Shown here: positions 16,903 through 25,708 of the stretch, in pieces | How positions within the stretch are numbered: the stretch's first letter is position 1 | Layout: each line of letters opens with the position of its first letter | Assembly: GCF_000498535.1 (NCBI RefSeq) | Contig: NZ_AVGG01000003.1 | Coordinates: forward strand, 186,001 to 250,000 | DNA length: 64,000 nucleotides | Reading direction: 5' to 3' | From: Flavobacterium limnosediminis JC2902 | GTDB lineage: Bacteria > Bacteroidota > Bacteroidia > Flavobacteriales > Flavobacteriaceae | Notes under the pieces: model-generated | What the model was told of the DNA's origin: nothing | Seen by the model: the letters and a program-made list of their open reading frames with translations, nothing else | Databases searched by the model: none | Program-made: the position numbers and the translations under genes

Positions 16903-16968
16903 ACTCCGACTTAAAGCCGTATTAAAGCCGAGTATAACTCGAGTACAACCCGACTAACCCCCGAGCGT
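16903..16968. repeat. Degenerate tandem repeat with an 11-nt period (6 units)
   Basis: Consecutive 11-mers ACTCCGACTTA, AAGCCGTATTA, AAGCCGAGTAT, AACTCGAGTAC, AACCCGACTAA, CCCCCGAGCGT share a CCGA/TCGA core at the same offset. It lies about 65 nt upstream of the aldehyde dehydrogenase start. Confidence 0.7.
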
Positions 16969-17031
16969 CCGAAAAACCCAACCCATCTTTCACACAAAAA
17001 CCATAACTTTACCTTTCACAACGGTACAGCC

Positions 17032-18324
17032 ATGCAAACAAAAATAAATACGGCCGAGGAAGCCTTCCGCTATTGGAAGAAAACCCCCATAGCCGAGCGC
17101 ATCGCTCATATTCAAAACCTGAAAAACACACTGCACGAGCATCGGGAACAACATGCCACGCTCATCACGCAGGAAATGGGCAAACCCATCACGCAATCCC
17201 TTGCCGAGGTAGACAAATGCGGTGTACTCTGCGACTATTATTGTGAAAACGCAATTACCTTACTGCAAACCAAACACATTCCAACCGACGAAGGCCACGA
17301 AAATTTCGTCACCTACGAGCCATTGGGTGTATTGTTGGGTGTTATGCCTTGGAACTTTCCTTTCTGGCAGGTCTTCCGCTTCGCGATTCCGTCCATCATT
17401 GCGGGAAATGTCGTGATGGTCAAACACGCGAGCAACGTACCCCAATCCGCGGAAAGCATCGAAGCTTTGTTTGTCGAGAGCGGTTTCCCCATCGGTATTT
17501 ACCAAAACCTTCATATTTCAAGCGATAAAGTCGCCGAAGTCATCGCGCATCCTCAAATCAAAGCCGTTTCCCTCACCGGAAGTGAAGCCGCAGGCAGTGC
17601 CGTAGCCTCACAGGCCGGAAAGTATCTAAAGAAATCGTTATTGGAACTCGGTGGCAGCAACGCCTTCATCGTTTGCGAAGACGCCAATCTGGATAAGGCT
17701 GTGGCTGTGGCAGTAAACGCCCGCATGCAAAACACCGGACAAAGTTGCATCGCTGCAAAACGTTTCCTGATTCATGAAACCGTTTTTGATGTATTTGCTG
17801 AAAAATTAAAACAGGCCCTGAGCCACCTCAAAACCGGTGACCCAATGGATCCCGAAACGCAAATCGGATCCCTCGCCCGTCTGGACTTGGCGGAGGATTT
17901 GGAAAAACAGGTGAACAAATCAATAGAAATGGGCGCCAAAGTGCTTTTGGGCGGAAAACGGAACGGCGCTTTCTACGAACCGACCATACTCACCAATATC
18001 ACTACAGAAATGCCGGTTTTCAAAGAAGAGACCTTCGGACCTGTAGCGGCTTTGATTTCCTTTGAAACCCTTGAGGAAGCCATCAGTATCAGTAACCAGT
18101 CCGAATTCGGTTTGGGTGTCTGTATTTTTACAGAAGACGTTGCTTCCCTCAGAAATCACATCAGCGAGTTTAACGAAGGCGCCGTTTTCATCAACGAAAT
18201 GGTTAAATCCGACCCGCGCTTGCCTTTCGGTGGCATCAAAAAATCCGGCTATGGCAGGGAACTCGCCGAAGAAGGCATTAAGGAATTCGTGAACATAAAA
18301 ACTGTGGTAATCAGAAAGTCTTAA
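17032..18324 (+). CDS. NAD(P)-dependent aldehyde dehydrogenase, succinate-semialdehyde dehydrogenase type
   Basis: This 430-aa ALDH-superfamily enzyme has the catalytic Cys C239 ([10 protein letters not shown]), general base E205 (L-E-L-G-G-S), the P-W-N-F-P-F-W loop and the substrate-site F-K-E-E-T-F-G-P. The K-R-F sequence after the Cys and overall similarity fit the short YneI/Sad-like succinate semialdehyde dehydrogenases, which oxidise succinate semialdehyde to succinate. It lacks about 25 N-terminal residues compared with many relatives, and no upstream in-frame extension looks homologous. The TAACTTTA at 17004-17011 may be its -7 element, leaving a short leader. No GABA transaminase neighbour is seen, so the substrate is an inference from the family. 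Confidence 0.85.
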   Translation: MQTKINTAEEAFRYWKKTPIAERIAHIQNLKNTLHEHREQHATLITQEMGKPITQSLAEVDKCGVLCDYYCENAITLLQTKHIPTDEGHENFVTYEPLGVLLGVMPWNFPFWQVFRFAIPSIIAGNVVMVKHASNVPQSAESIEALFVESGFPIGIYQNLHISSDKVAEVIAHPQIKAVSLTGSEAAGSAVASQAGKYLKKSLLELGGSNAFIVCEDANLDKAVAVAVNARMQNTGQSCIAAKRFLIHETVFDVFAEKLKQALSHLKTGDPMDPETQIGSLARLDLAEDLEKQVNKSIEMGAKVLLGGKRNGAFYEPTILTNITTEMPVFKEETFGPVAALISFETLEEAISISNQSEFGLGVCIFTEDVASLRNHISEFNEGAVFINEMVKSDPRLPFGGIKKSGYGRELAEEGIKEFVNIKTVVIRKS

Positions 18325-18427
18325 TTTTCCATCAAAAAAAGGAAAAATGTTATACTCCACCATGCACTCATTTCTGTAAAAAAACTTTTCCTAAATTGCA
18401 TGGATTAAACACAAACAACTAATCATT

Positions 18428-18940
18428 ATGAAAAAATTATTCTTTTTTTTATCGGCTCTAATGCTGATTTCATTCGAATCCACGGCACAAAAAAAAATGG
18501 ATGCCGAAAAACAAGCAATCGCTACGATATTAGACAATTGGCATAAAGATGCTGCGGAAGGAAATTTCGACAAGTATTTCGGTGCAATGTCAGACGAGTC
18601 CATCTTCATTGGTACCGATGCAACCGAAAACTGGAACAAAAAACAATTTATTGATTTTGCCAAACCGTATTTCGACAAAGGCCGCGCGTGGGACTTTAAA
18701 CCTGTTGAGCGTCATATTTATATGGACCCATCCGGAAAAATAGCGTGGTTTGATGAATTGTTGGACACTTGGATGAAAATCTGCCGTGGTTCGGGTGTTA
18801 TGGTAAAAGAAGGAAAAGTGTGGAAAGTAAAACACTACGTACTTTCAATGACTGTTCCGAATGACGATGTTAAAGACGTTATCAAAATCATTACCCCTAA
18901 GGAAGATGCGCAGCTGCAACAAATAAAAAACAGCAAATAA
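18428..18940 (+). CDS. Exported NTF2-like (SnoaL/DUF4440-type) protein
   Basis: This 170-aa protein has a signal peptide (S-F-E-S-T-A-Q) followed by a single NTF2-like fold: an N-terminal helix with L-D-N-W-H-K-D-A-A-E-G-N-F-D-K-Y-F, then strands with S-I-F-I-G-T-D-A-T-E-N-W and the late W-K-V-K-H-Y-V-L-S. This matches the 'nuclear transport factor 2 family protein' group common in Bacteroidota. The fold makes small cavities for ligand binding or catalysis. No specific activity can be assigned. Its own terminator follows. Confidence 0.82.
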   Translation: MKKLFFFLSALMLISFESTAQKKMDAEKQAIATILDNWHKDAAEGNFDKYFGAMSDESIFIGTDATENWNKKQFIDFAKPYFDKGRAWDFKPVERHIYMDPSGKIAWFDELLDTWMKICRGSGVMVKEGKVWKVKHYVLSMTVPNDDVKDVIKIITPKEDAQLQQIKNSK

Positions 18941-18961
18941 AATCAATCCCAAACCAAACAT

Positions 18962-18993
18962 AAAACGCTACCCCTTCAGGCAGCGTTTTTTTA
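18962..18993 (+). terminator. Bidirectional terminator between the NTF2-like gene and the SDR gene
   Basis: AAAACGCTACC / GGCAGCGTTTT with a CCTTCA loop and T run, between convergent genes. Confidence 0.8.
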
Positions 18994-18994
18994 T

Positions 18995-19942
18995 TTATAC
19001 TTTCTTTGCTAAATTCTCTAACATTGTTGTAGTCATGCGCTCCATGTCAAAATCATGTTGCCATCCCCAATCTTTTCTTGCATAAGAATCATCAATACTT
19101 GCCGGCCAGCTGTCAGCAATTGCCTGACGGAAATCGGGCGCATAATCGATGGTAAATTCAGGAATGTGTTTTTTGATTGATTCCGCAATTTCTTTCGGCG
19201 TAAAACTCACCGCCGATAAATTGTACGAAGAACGTATTTTGATTTTATCAGCAGGAGCCTGCATGATACTGATGGTCGCTTTAATCGCATCGTCCATGTA
19301 CATCATCGGTAAACCGGTATTCTCTGAAAGGAAACAGGTAAATTTCTTATCCTCCAAAGCCTTGTAGTAGATGTCCACAGCATAATCCGTAGTACCACCA
19401 CCCGGAGGTGACGTCCATGAAATCAGTCCGGGATAACGGATACTTCTCACGTCCACTCCGTATTGCTTGTTATAATATTCACACCAACGTTCTCCGGATT
19501 GTTTTGAAATTCCATAAACCGTAGATGGTTCCATCACTGTATATTGCGGCGTATTGTCTCTCGGCGTTGTTGGTCCGAAAACCGCGATACTCGATGGCCA
19601 GAAAATCTTTTGTATTTTCCCGGCTTTCGCCAAATTAAGCACGTGAAACAACGAGTTCATGTTCAGATCCCAGGCAAAAGCCGGATTCTTTTCCGCTGTA
19701 GCCGAAAGTAAGGCTGCCATCAGATACACATCGGTAATCTCATATTTCTCAATAAGATTTTCGATCTGATTGTAATCAAGGGCGTTAACAACTTCAAAAA
19801 TTCCGTTATGTACCACATCGTTCTCCAGTTTTCGGATATCGGATGCTATTACATTATCAACTCCGTAGGTTTCTCTTAATTTCGCGGTCAGCTCAGTTCC
19901 GATCTGTCCGCAAGCGCCAATGATTAAAATTTTCGTGCTCAT
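18995..19942 (-). CDS. SDR-family NAD-dependent epimerase/dehydratase, L-threonine 3-dehydrogenase type
   Basis: This 315-aa extended short-chain dehydrogenase has the NAD motif G-A-C-G-Q-I-G (residues 9-15) and the catalytic Y-G-I-S-K. Start ATG 19942 puts the Rossmann strand right at the N terminus; an in-frame start at 19963 adds seven unneeded residues. The motifs P-S-S-I-A-V-F-G-P, S-P-P-G-G-G-T-T-D-Y-A and the Y-M-D-D-A loop fit the UDP-galactose-epimerase-like L-threonine 3-dehydrogenases described in Flavobacterium and Cytophaga, which oxidise threonine to 2-amino-3-ketobutyrate. No kbl (2-amino-3-ketobutyrate CoA ligase) gene is adjacent. Confidence 0.85.
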   Translation of the reverse strand: MSTKILIIGACGQIGTELTAKLRETYGVDNVIASDIRKLENDVVHNGIFEVVNALDYNQIENLIEKYEITDVYLMAALLSATAEKNPAFAWDLNMNSLFHVLNLAKAGKIQKIFWPSSIAVFGPTTPRDNTPQYTVMEPSTVYGISKQSGERWCEYYNKQYGVDVRSIRYPGLISWTSPPGGGTTDYAVDIYYKALEDKKFTCFLSENTGLPMMYMDDAIKATISIMQAPADKIKIRSSYNLSAVSFTPKEIAESIKKHIPEFTIDYAPDFRQAIADSWPASIDDSYARKDWGWQHDFDMERMTTTMLENLAKKV

Positions 19943-20082
19943 TTGTGTTAATTTAGTACCCACAAAGATACTGTTTTGCTAAAATTTAAAATCCGATTTC
20001 ATTCTGAAAATTTACAATTCACAAAAAACCGCATTTTAGTGAACATATTCCCCTCAAAAAAAGGAGTTTCCAATAACATTTG

Positions 20083-20090
20083 TAAATTTG
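20083..20090 (+). promoter_or_regulatory. -7 promoter element for the lipoprotein-mfd pair
   Basis: TAAATTTG matches TAnnTTTG, 18 nt before the ATG at 20108. No clear TTG at -33. Confidence 0.5.
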
Positions 20091-20107
20091 CTTTCTAAAC
20101 TTTTATT

Positions 20108-20695
20108 ATGAAGATTAAGTCGTCGTTGTTGCTTTTATTGTCACTACTTCTTTTCTCCTGCAATAACAAGCAGGAACGAATTGCCGACAGTGATAAAGCG
20201 GCAAAACATAATGATTCGGTATTTGCCGTCATCAGCCAAAACTGGAAATTCAATATTCCGCCTGTCAGTCCGAAAGTACAGCCCCACATCAACAGATGGC
20301 AGGAGTGGCGCACTTTTAATCAGGAACTGCAGCAAAAACCAAAAAGTTCGTTGAATGCCTTCCGCCTAAAAGCAAAAACACTAACCGTAAAAGGGGATCT
20401 TTTGAACAATAATGCTCCGGCACTATTTGACAAACCGGCCGTAAAAAGCCGTATTTCCACACTGAACACCAAGCTGAAATCTCTGGAAACATATATCACT
20501 TTGGAATACATCCCGACAAAAAAGGTGACCACACTCATTCAGGAAATTACCACAGAAGTGACTTCGATTCAGAATCAGATGAATGAAATCATCGTAAAAA
20601 GTGAAATTCCTAAAGAGGAAGGCGAAGCGATCATGCTTCAGGCATTAGATACCGCACGTCATGCCCGTCGTGAGATTCAGGAACCGAAACAATAG
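20108..20695 (+). CDS. Hypothetical lipoprotein upstream of mfd
   Basis: This 195-aa protein has a lipoprotein signal (L-L-L-F-S-C, Cys at 18). The remainder is helical and charged, with a likely coiled coil in the second half (S-R-I-S-T-L-N-T-K-L-K-S-L and T-S-I-Q-N-Q-M-N-E-I). No family recognised. It ends 9 nt before the mfd start, so the two are probably co-transcribed; nothing otherwise links it to repair. Probably attached to the outer membrane facing the periplasm. Confidence 0.78.
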   Translation: MKIKSSLLLLLSLLLFSCNNKQERIADSDKAAKHNDSVFAVISQNWKFNIPPVSPKVQPHINRWQEWRTFNQELQQKPKSSLNAFRLKAKTLTVKGDLLNNNAPALFDKPAVKSRISTLNTKLKSLETYITLEYIPTKKVTTLIQEITTEVTSIQNQMNEIIVKSEIPKEEGEAIMLQALDTARHARREIQEPKQ

Positions 20696-20704
20696 CACAA
20701 AGTT

Positions 20705-23700
20705 TTGAAAACCGACATACAAAATACCTATCATAAATCGGCGAAAGTCGCACAGATAGCGGAACAATTACAGAAACGCGAATCGAAAATCCAGATAAAA
20801 GGATTGATCGGTTCGTCGTTGTCGTTTGTCATTGAAGCGCTTTTTCACAAAAACGAACTTCCGTTTTTACTGATTTTTCAGGACAAAGAAGAAGCGGCAT
20901 ACCATCTGAACGACCTCGAAAACATGATTAACGATCAGGACGTATTGTTTTATCCGGGTTCGTATCGTCGTCCGTATCAGATTGAAGAAACCGACAACGC
21001 CAATGTTTTATTACGTGCCGAAGTACTGAACCGTATCAATTCACGCAAAAAACCGGCCATAATTGTTACTTATCCCGATGCACTTTTCGAGAAAGTGGTA
21101 ACCCGAAAAGAATTAGACAAAAACACGCTAAAAGTCGCAGTTGGCGATTCCATTTCCATCGATTTCATTAACGAAGTGTTGTTTGAATACAATTTCAAAC
21201 GTGTGGATTTCGTTTCCGAACCGGGCGAATTTTCCGTGCGAGGCGGAATTATCGATGTTTTTTCGTTTTCCAATGACAATCCCTACCGAATCGAATTTTT
21301 CGGAAATGAAGTCGACACCATCCGAACCTTTGATGTAGAAACCCAGCTTTCCATCGAAAAACAGAAGAAAATCAGCATCATCCCGAATGTCGAAAACAAG
21401 TTTCTGAAAGAAAACCGCGAGAGTTTCCTTGATTACATTAATCCGCAAACCGTTCTGTTTCTTCAGAATACCGATTCGCTGTTGTCAAAATTGGACAAAT
21501 TATTCGGCAAAGCCAATGAAGCGTTCGAGAAACTGTCCAAAGACATTCAGCACGCCGCTCCGGAGTCTATGTTTTTGAACCAACAGGCATTCGTAAAAAA
21601 AGCACTGGATTTTACTCTAGTAGAATTGGATTCCAAACATCCGATTTTCCGCGTTGAAAAAACCTTTGAATTCCATATACTGCCGCAACCGTCGTTCAAC
21701 AAACAGTTTGATTTACTACTGAACAATCTGAACGACAATCATTTTAACGGTATCAAAAATTATCTATTCTGTTCTAATGACGGACAGGCGAAGCGTTTTC
21801 ACGATATTTTTGAAAGTCTCGATGAAGAGAATCATGAGAACATCCGCAAGCAATACAAAACGGTTGTTTTTCCACTTTTTCAGGGATTTATCGACGAAGA
21901 AAACCAGATTGCGTGTTATACCGACCATCAGATTTTTGAGCGCTATCACAAGTTCAGCCTGAAAAACAGTTCTTCGAAAAAACAGACCATCACGCTGAAA
22001 GAACTCAACACCCTTTCCGTTGGCGATTATGTGACCCACATCGATCACGGTATCGGGAAATTTGGCGGATTACAGAAAATTCAGGTTGAGGGCAAAACGC
22101 AGGAAGCCATTAAATTGGTTTATGCCGATAACGATATTGTTTATGTGAGCATCCACTCGCTGCACAAAATCTCTAAATACAACGGAAAAGACGGAGCGCC
22201 TCCTAAAATTTACAAATTAGGTTCCAATGCATGGAAAGTCTTAAAACAAAAGACCAAAGCGCGTGTAAAACATATTGCCTTTAACTTAATTCAGCTGTAC
22301 GCAAAACGCCGTTTAGACAAAGGTTTCGCTTTTTCACCCGACAGTTATTTGCAAGCCGAACTGGAATCGTCTTTTATTTACGAAGACACGCCGGACCAGT
22401 CAAAAGCGACTTTGGAGGTTAAAATCGACATGGAAAACGACCGCCCTATGGATCGTTTGGTCTGCGGCGATGTTGGTTTCGGAAAAACGGAAGTCGCCAT
22501 TCGTGCCGCGTTTAAAGCCGTAGATAACGGAAAACAGGTTGCCGTTTTGGTACCGACAACTATTTTGGCGTTTCAGCATTACAAAACCTTCCGCGAGCGT
22601 TTGAAAGATATGCCGGTGAATGTCGGCTACATCAACCGTTTCCGTTCAGCGAAACAAAAAGCGGAAACCCTGAAACAACTGGAAGAAGGGAAACTCGATA
22701 TTCTTATCGGAACCCATCAGTTAGTTAATAAAAATGTGATTTTCAAAGATTTGGGCTTATTAATCGTGGACGAAGAACAGAAATTCGGCGTAAACGTAAA
22801 AGACAAACTGAAAACCATTGCGCATAACGTCGATACACTGACATTAACCGCAACGCCGATTCCGAGAACCCTGCAGTTTTCACTGATGGCGGCACGGGAT
22901 TTATCAGTAATCACCACTCCGCCACCCAACCGGTATCCGATAGAAACCCAAGTGGTCGGCTTCAACGAAGAAGTGATTCGCGACGCGATTTCGTATGAGA
23001 TTGAACGTGGCGGACAGGTATATTTCATCAACAACCGCATTGAAAACATCAAGGAAATTGCAGGCATGATTCAGCGCCTGGTGCCCGGTGCCAAAGTTGG
23101 CGTGGGACACGGACAGATGGACGGCAAAAAACTCGAAGAACTGATGTTGGCCTTTATGGACGGCGAATTTGACGTTTTGGTCGCCACGACAATCATCGAA
23201 AGCGGTTTGGACGTTCCGAATGCGAACACGATTTTCATCAACAATGCGAATAATTTCGGATTGTCCGATTTGCATCAGATGCGCGGGCGTGTGGGACGAA
23301 GCAATAAAAAAGCGTTCTGTTATTTCATTTGTCCGCCCTATTCGGCAATGACTGATGAAGCCCGGAAACGCATTCAGGCGCTCGAGCAATTCAGCGAACT
23401 GGGCAGCGGCTTCAACATCGCCATGAAGGATTTGGAAATCCGCGGTGCCGGCGATTTACTGGGAGGCGAACAAAGCGGTTTTATCAACGATATCGGTTTT
23501 GACACTTATCAGAAAATCATGAACGAAGCCATCGAGGAACTGAAAGAAAACGAATTCAAGGATTTGTATCCGGAAGCAAACGATATCGAAACCAAAGAAT
23601 ACGTCAAAGACATTCAGATTGATACCGATTTCGAGCTGCTGTTCCCGGACGAATACATCAATAATATTTCGGAGCGACTGAATCTGTACAACGAATTGAG

Positions 23701-24061
23701 TTCGATTAAAACCGAAGAAGCCCTTCAAACCTACGAACAACATTTAATTGACCGCTTCGGACCTTTGCCAAGACAGGCGATTGCGTTATTGAACAGCATC
23801 CGTATCAAATGGAAAGCAACCCATATCGGAATCGAAAAACTGGTTTTGAAGCAAGGAAAAATGGTAGGCTATTTTGTCTCCGACCAACAATCCGATTTCT
23901 ACCAGTCGGCGAAATTCATGAAAGTGTTGCAATTCGTACAACAAAACGGGAATCTCTGTAAAATGAAGGAGAAAGAAACGAAAAACGGTTTGCGATTGTT
24001 ACTGACTTTTGAGAATGTGAAGTCGGTGAAAAAGGCTTTGGAGTTGATTGAAATGATATAA
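20705..24061 (+). CDS. mfd: Transcription-repair coupling factor Mfd
   Basis: This 1118-aa protein has the full Mfd architecture: a UvrB-homology region at the N terminus (G-S-Y-R-R-P-Y-Q; F-S-V-R-G-G-I-I-D-V), a CarD-like RNA polymerase interaction domain around 440-500 (G-D-Y-V-T-H-I-D-H-G-I-G-K-F), a helicase core with Walker A G-D-V-G-F-G-K-T (about 588-595) and D-E-E-Q, and the TRCF C-terminal domain. It removes RNA polymerase stalled at DNA lesions and recruits UvrA. The start codon is TTG (20705), with no better ATG nearby. uvrC lies 11 kb downstream in the same window. A bidirectional terminator separates it from pgi. Confidence 0.97.
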   Translation: MKTDIQNTYHKSAKVAQIAEQLQKRESKIQIKGLIGSSLSFVIEALFHKNELPFLLIFQDKEEAAYHLNDLENMINDQDVLFYPGSYRRPYQIEETDNANVLLRAEVLNRINSRKKPAIIVTYPDALFEKVVTRKELDKNTLKVAVGDSISIDFINEVLFEYNFKRVDFVSEPGEFSVRGGIIDVFSFSNDNPYRIEFFGNEVDTIRTFDVETQLSIEKQKKISIIPNVENKFLKENRESFLDYINPQTVLFLQNTDSLLSKLDKLFGKANEAFEKLSKDIQHAAPESMFLNQQAFVKKALDFTLVELDSKHPIFRVEKTFEFHILPQPSFNKQFDLLLNNLNDNHFNGIKNYLFCSNDGQAKRFHDIFESLDEENHENIRKQYKTVVFPLFQGFIDEENQIACYTDHQIFERYHKFSLKNSSSKKQTITLKELNTLSVGDYVTHIDHGIGKFGGLQKIQVEGKTQEAIKLVYADNDIVYVSIHSLHKISKYNGKDGAPPKIYKLGSNAWKVLKQKTKARVKHIAFNLIQLYAKRRLDKGFAFSPDSYLQAELESSFIYEDTPDQSKATLEVKIDMENDRPMDRLVCGDVGFGKTEVAIRAAFKAVDNGKQVAVLVPTTILAFQHYKTFRERLKDMPVNVGYINRFRSAKQKAETLKQLEEGKLDILIGTHQLVNKNVIFKDLGLLIVDEEQKFGVNVKDKLKTIAHNVDTLTLTATPIPRTLQFSLMAARDLSVITTPPPNRYPIETQVVGFNEEVIRDAISYEIERGGQVYFINNRIENIKEIAGMIQRLVPGAKVGVGHGQMDGKKLEELMLAFMDGEFDVLVATTIIESGLDVPNANTIFINNANNFGLSDLHQMRGRVGRSNKKAFCYFICPPYSAMTDEARKRIQALEQFSELGSGFNIAMKDLEIRGAGDLLGGEQSGFINDIGFDTYQKIMNEAIEELKENEFKDLYPEANDIETKEYVKDIQIDTDFELLFPDEYINNISERLNLYNELSSIKTEEALQTYEQHLIDRFGPLPRQAIALLNSIRIKWKATHIGIEKLVLKQGKMVGYFVSDQQSDFYQSAKFMKVLQFVQQNGNLCKMKEKETKNGLRLLLTFENVKSVKKALELIEMI

Positions 24062-24092
24062 AAAAAAGCCTCAGATTTGAGGCTTTTCTATT
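24061..24092. terminator. Bidirectional terminator between mfd and pgi
   Basis: AAAAGCCTCA-GATT-TGAGGCTTTT, a perfect 10-bp stem between convergent genes. It begins at the mfd stop codon. Confidence 0.88.
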
Positions 24093-25708
24093 TTAATATC
24101 CGAGTAGTATTTCAGAAGAAATTCCGTTGAACCATCGTGTTTCTTCGAATTCCCTGTGGTAATCTCATCCAATATGGTGTTGGCCAGTTGTTTACCGTAT
24201 TCCACACCAAACTGATCGTAACTGAAAATATTCCAGATCACCCCTTGTACAAATATCTTGTGCTCGTACATGGCAATCAACGATCCAAGCGTTTTCGGGG
24301 TTAGTTTTTGTATCAGAAAGGTATTTGTGGGTTTGTTACCGCCAAACGTCTTAAATGCATTTAAAAATCTATCCTGACCTCCTTCTGCGGTAACTTCATC
24401 GCAATTTTTTCCCAAAAGTAACGCTTCGGTTTGAGCAAAGAAATTGGACATCAATTTATCGTGATGTTCATTATTACCATGAAGTGATTCGACAAAACCG
24501 ATAAAATCACACGGAACCAATTTTGTCCCCTGATGAATCAATTGGAAGAACGCGTGTTGGGCATTACTTCCCGGTTCACCCCAGATAATGTTTCCGGTTT
24601 GGTAGTTCACCGGATTCCCGTCGCGATCAAAAGATTTACCATTGCTTTCCATTACGGCTTGTTGCAGGTACGGCGCCAATTTTTTAAGGTATTGCGAGTA
24701 AGGAATAACCGCTTCGGTTTCACATCCGAAGAAATTATTATACCACACGCTCAACAAGGCTAAAACCACAGGTATATTACTTTCAAAAGAACAGCTTTCA
24801 AAATGAGCATCCATCTCCTTGGCGCCTTCGAGTAATTTTTCAAAGTTCTCGGATCCGACCGATAAAGCTATCGATAATCCGACGGCACTCCACATCGAGA
24901 AACGGCCTCCGACCCAATCCCACATGGGAAATATACTGTCTTCGGCAATACCGAATTCGGACACTTTATCAATATTGGCAGAAACAGCCACAAAGTGTTT
25001 AGCCACATCCTCCTGTTTAGCCGATTGCAAAAACCAATGCTTAAAGAAAGTAGCATTCGATAGGGTTTCTTGTGTTGTAAACGTTTTTGAAACAACGACA
25101 AACAGGGTGGTTTCGGGATCTAACTTTTTGATGCTTTCAGCAGCATGATCACCGTCGATATTGGAAATAAAATGCAGGTTCAAATGATTTTTATAGAACT
25201 GCAACGCTTCCACGGCCATATCAGGACCCAAATCTGAGCCTCCAATTCCGATGTTGACGATATCCGTAAACGGTTTTCCTGTAAAACCTTTTCGATTTCC
25301 GGAAATCACAGATTGTGCAAACGCTTTAATTTTTGATTGAACGACCTCAATTTCGGGAAGAATGTTTACACCTTCAACCAATATGCTTTTTTCCGAAGAA
25401 CGCAATGCCGTATGCAATGCCGCCCTGTTTTCGGTTACATTTATTCTATCTCCGGAAAAATACTTCTGAATTGCGTCTTTAAGATTGACTTCTTCGGCCA
25501 ATTCCAAAAGCAAGTCGAGTGTTTGCGAATTGATTCGGTTTTTGGAATAATCAAACAGAAAGTCACCCCACTGAATGTGGAACTTTTCAGCTCTGTGAGG
25601 ATCATCACCAAACATCGTCTGCATGGAAATCTGTTCCATTACAGCAAAATGTTCCTGTAATTTTTTCCAGGCTGTAGTATCGGTGGGATTTGTGTTTACT
25701 AACGCCAT
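24071..25708 (-). CDS. pgi: Glucose-6-phosphate isomerase
   Basis: This 545-aa enzyme carries the PGI signatures G-I-G-G-S-D-L-G-P (phosphate binding), G-G-R-F-S-M-W-S-A-V-G-L-S and the late G-V-E-Y-G-K-Q-L-A. It interconverts glucose 6-phosphate and fructose 6-phosphate in glycolysis and gluconeogenesis in the cytoplasm. It is the last gene of a minus-strand cluster: its ATG overlaps the stop of the M23 peptidase gene by one base (TAATG at 25710-25706), so the two are translationally coupled. Confidence 0.97.
   Translation of the reverse strand: MALVNTNPTDTTAWKKLQEHFAVMEQISMQTMFGDDPHRAEKFHIQWGDFLFDYSKNRINSQTLDLLLELAEEVNLKDAIQKYFSGDRINVTENRAALHTALRSSEKSILVEGVNILPEIEVVQSKIKAFAQSVISGNRKGFTGKPFTDIVNIGIGGSDLGPDMAVEALQFYKNHLNLHFISNIDGDHAAESIKKLDPETTLFVVVSKTFTTQETLSNATFFKHWFLQSAKQEDVAKHFVAVSANIDKVSEFGIAEDSIFPMWDWVGGRFSMWSAVGLSIALSVGSENFEKLLEGAKEMDAHFESCSFESNIPVVLALLSVWYNNFFGCETEAVIPYSQYLKKLAPYLQQAVMESNGKSFDRDGNPVNYQTGNIIWGEPGSNAQHAFFQLIHQGTKLVPCDFIGFVESLHGNNEHHDKLMSNFFAQTEALLLGKNCDEVTAEGGQDRFLNAFKTFGGNKPTNTFLIQKLTPKTLGSLIAMYEHKIFVQGVIWNIFSYDQFGVEYGKQLANTILDEITTGNSKKHDGSTEFLLKYYSDIKIEKPQI

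Noticed and set aside
24533..25660. Several plus-strand frames of about 76-109 codons inside pgi
   Set aside because: Antisense shadows of a well-conserved enzyme gene.
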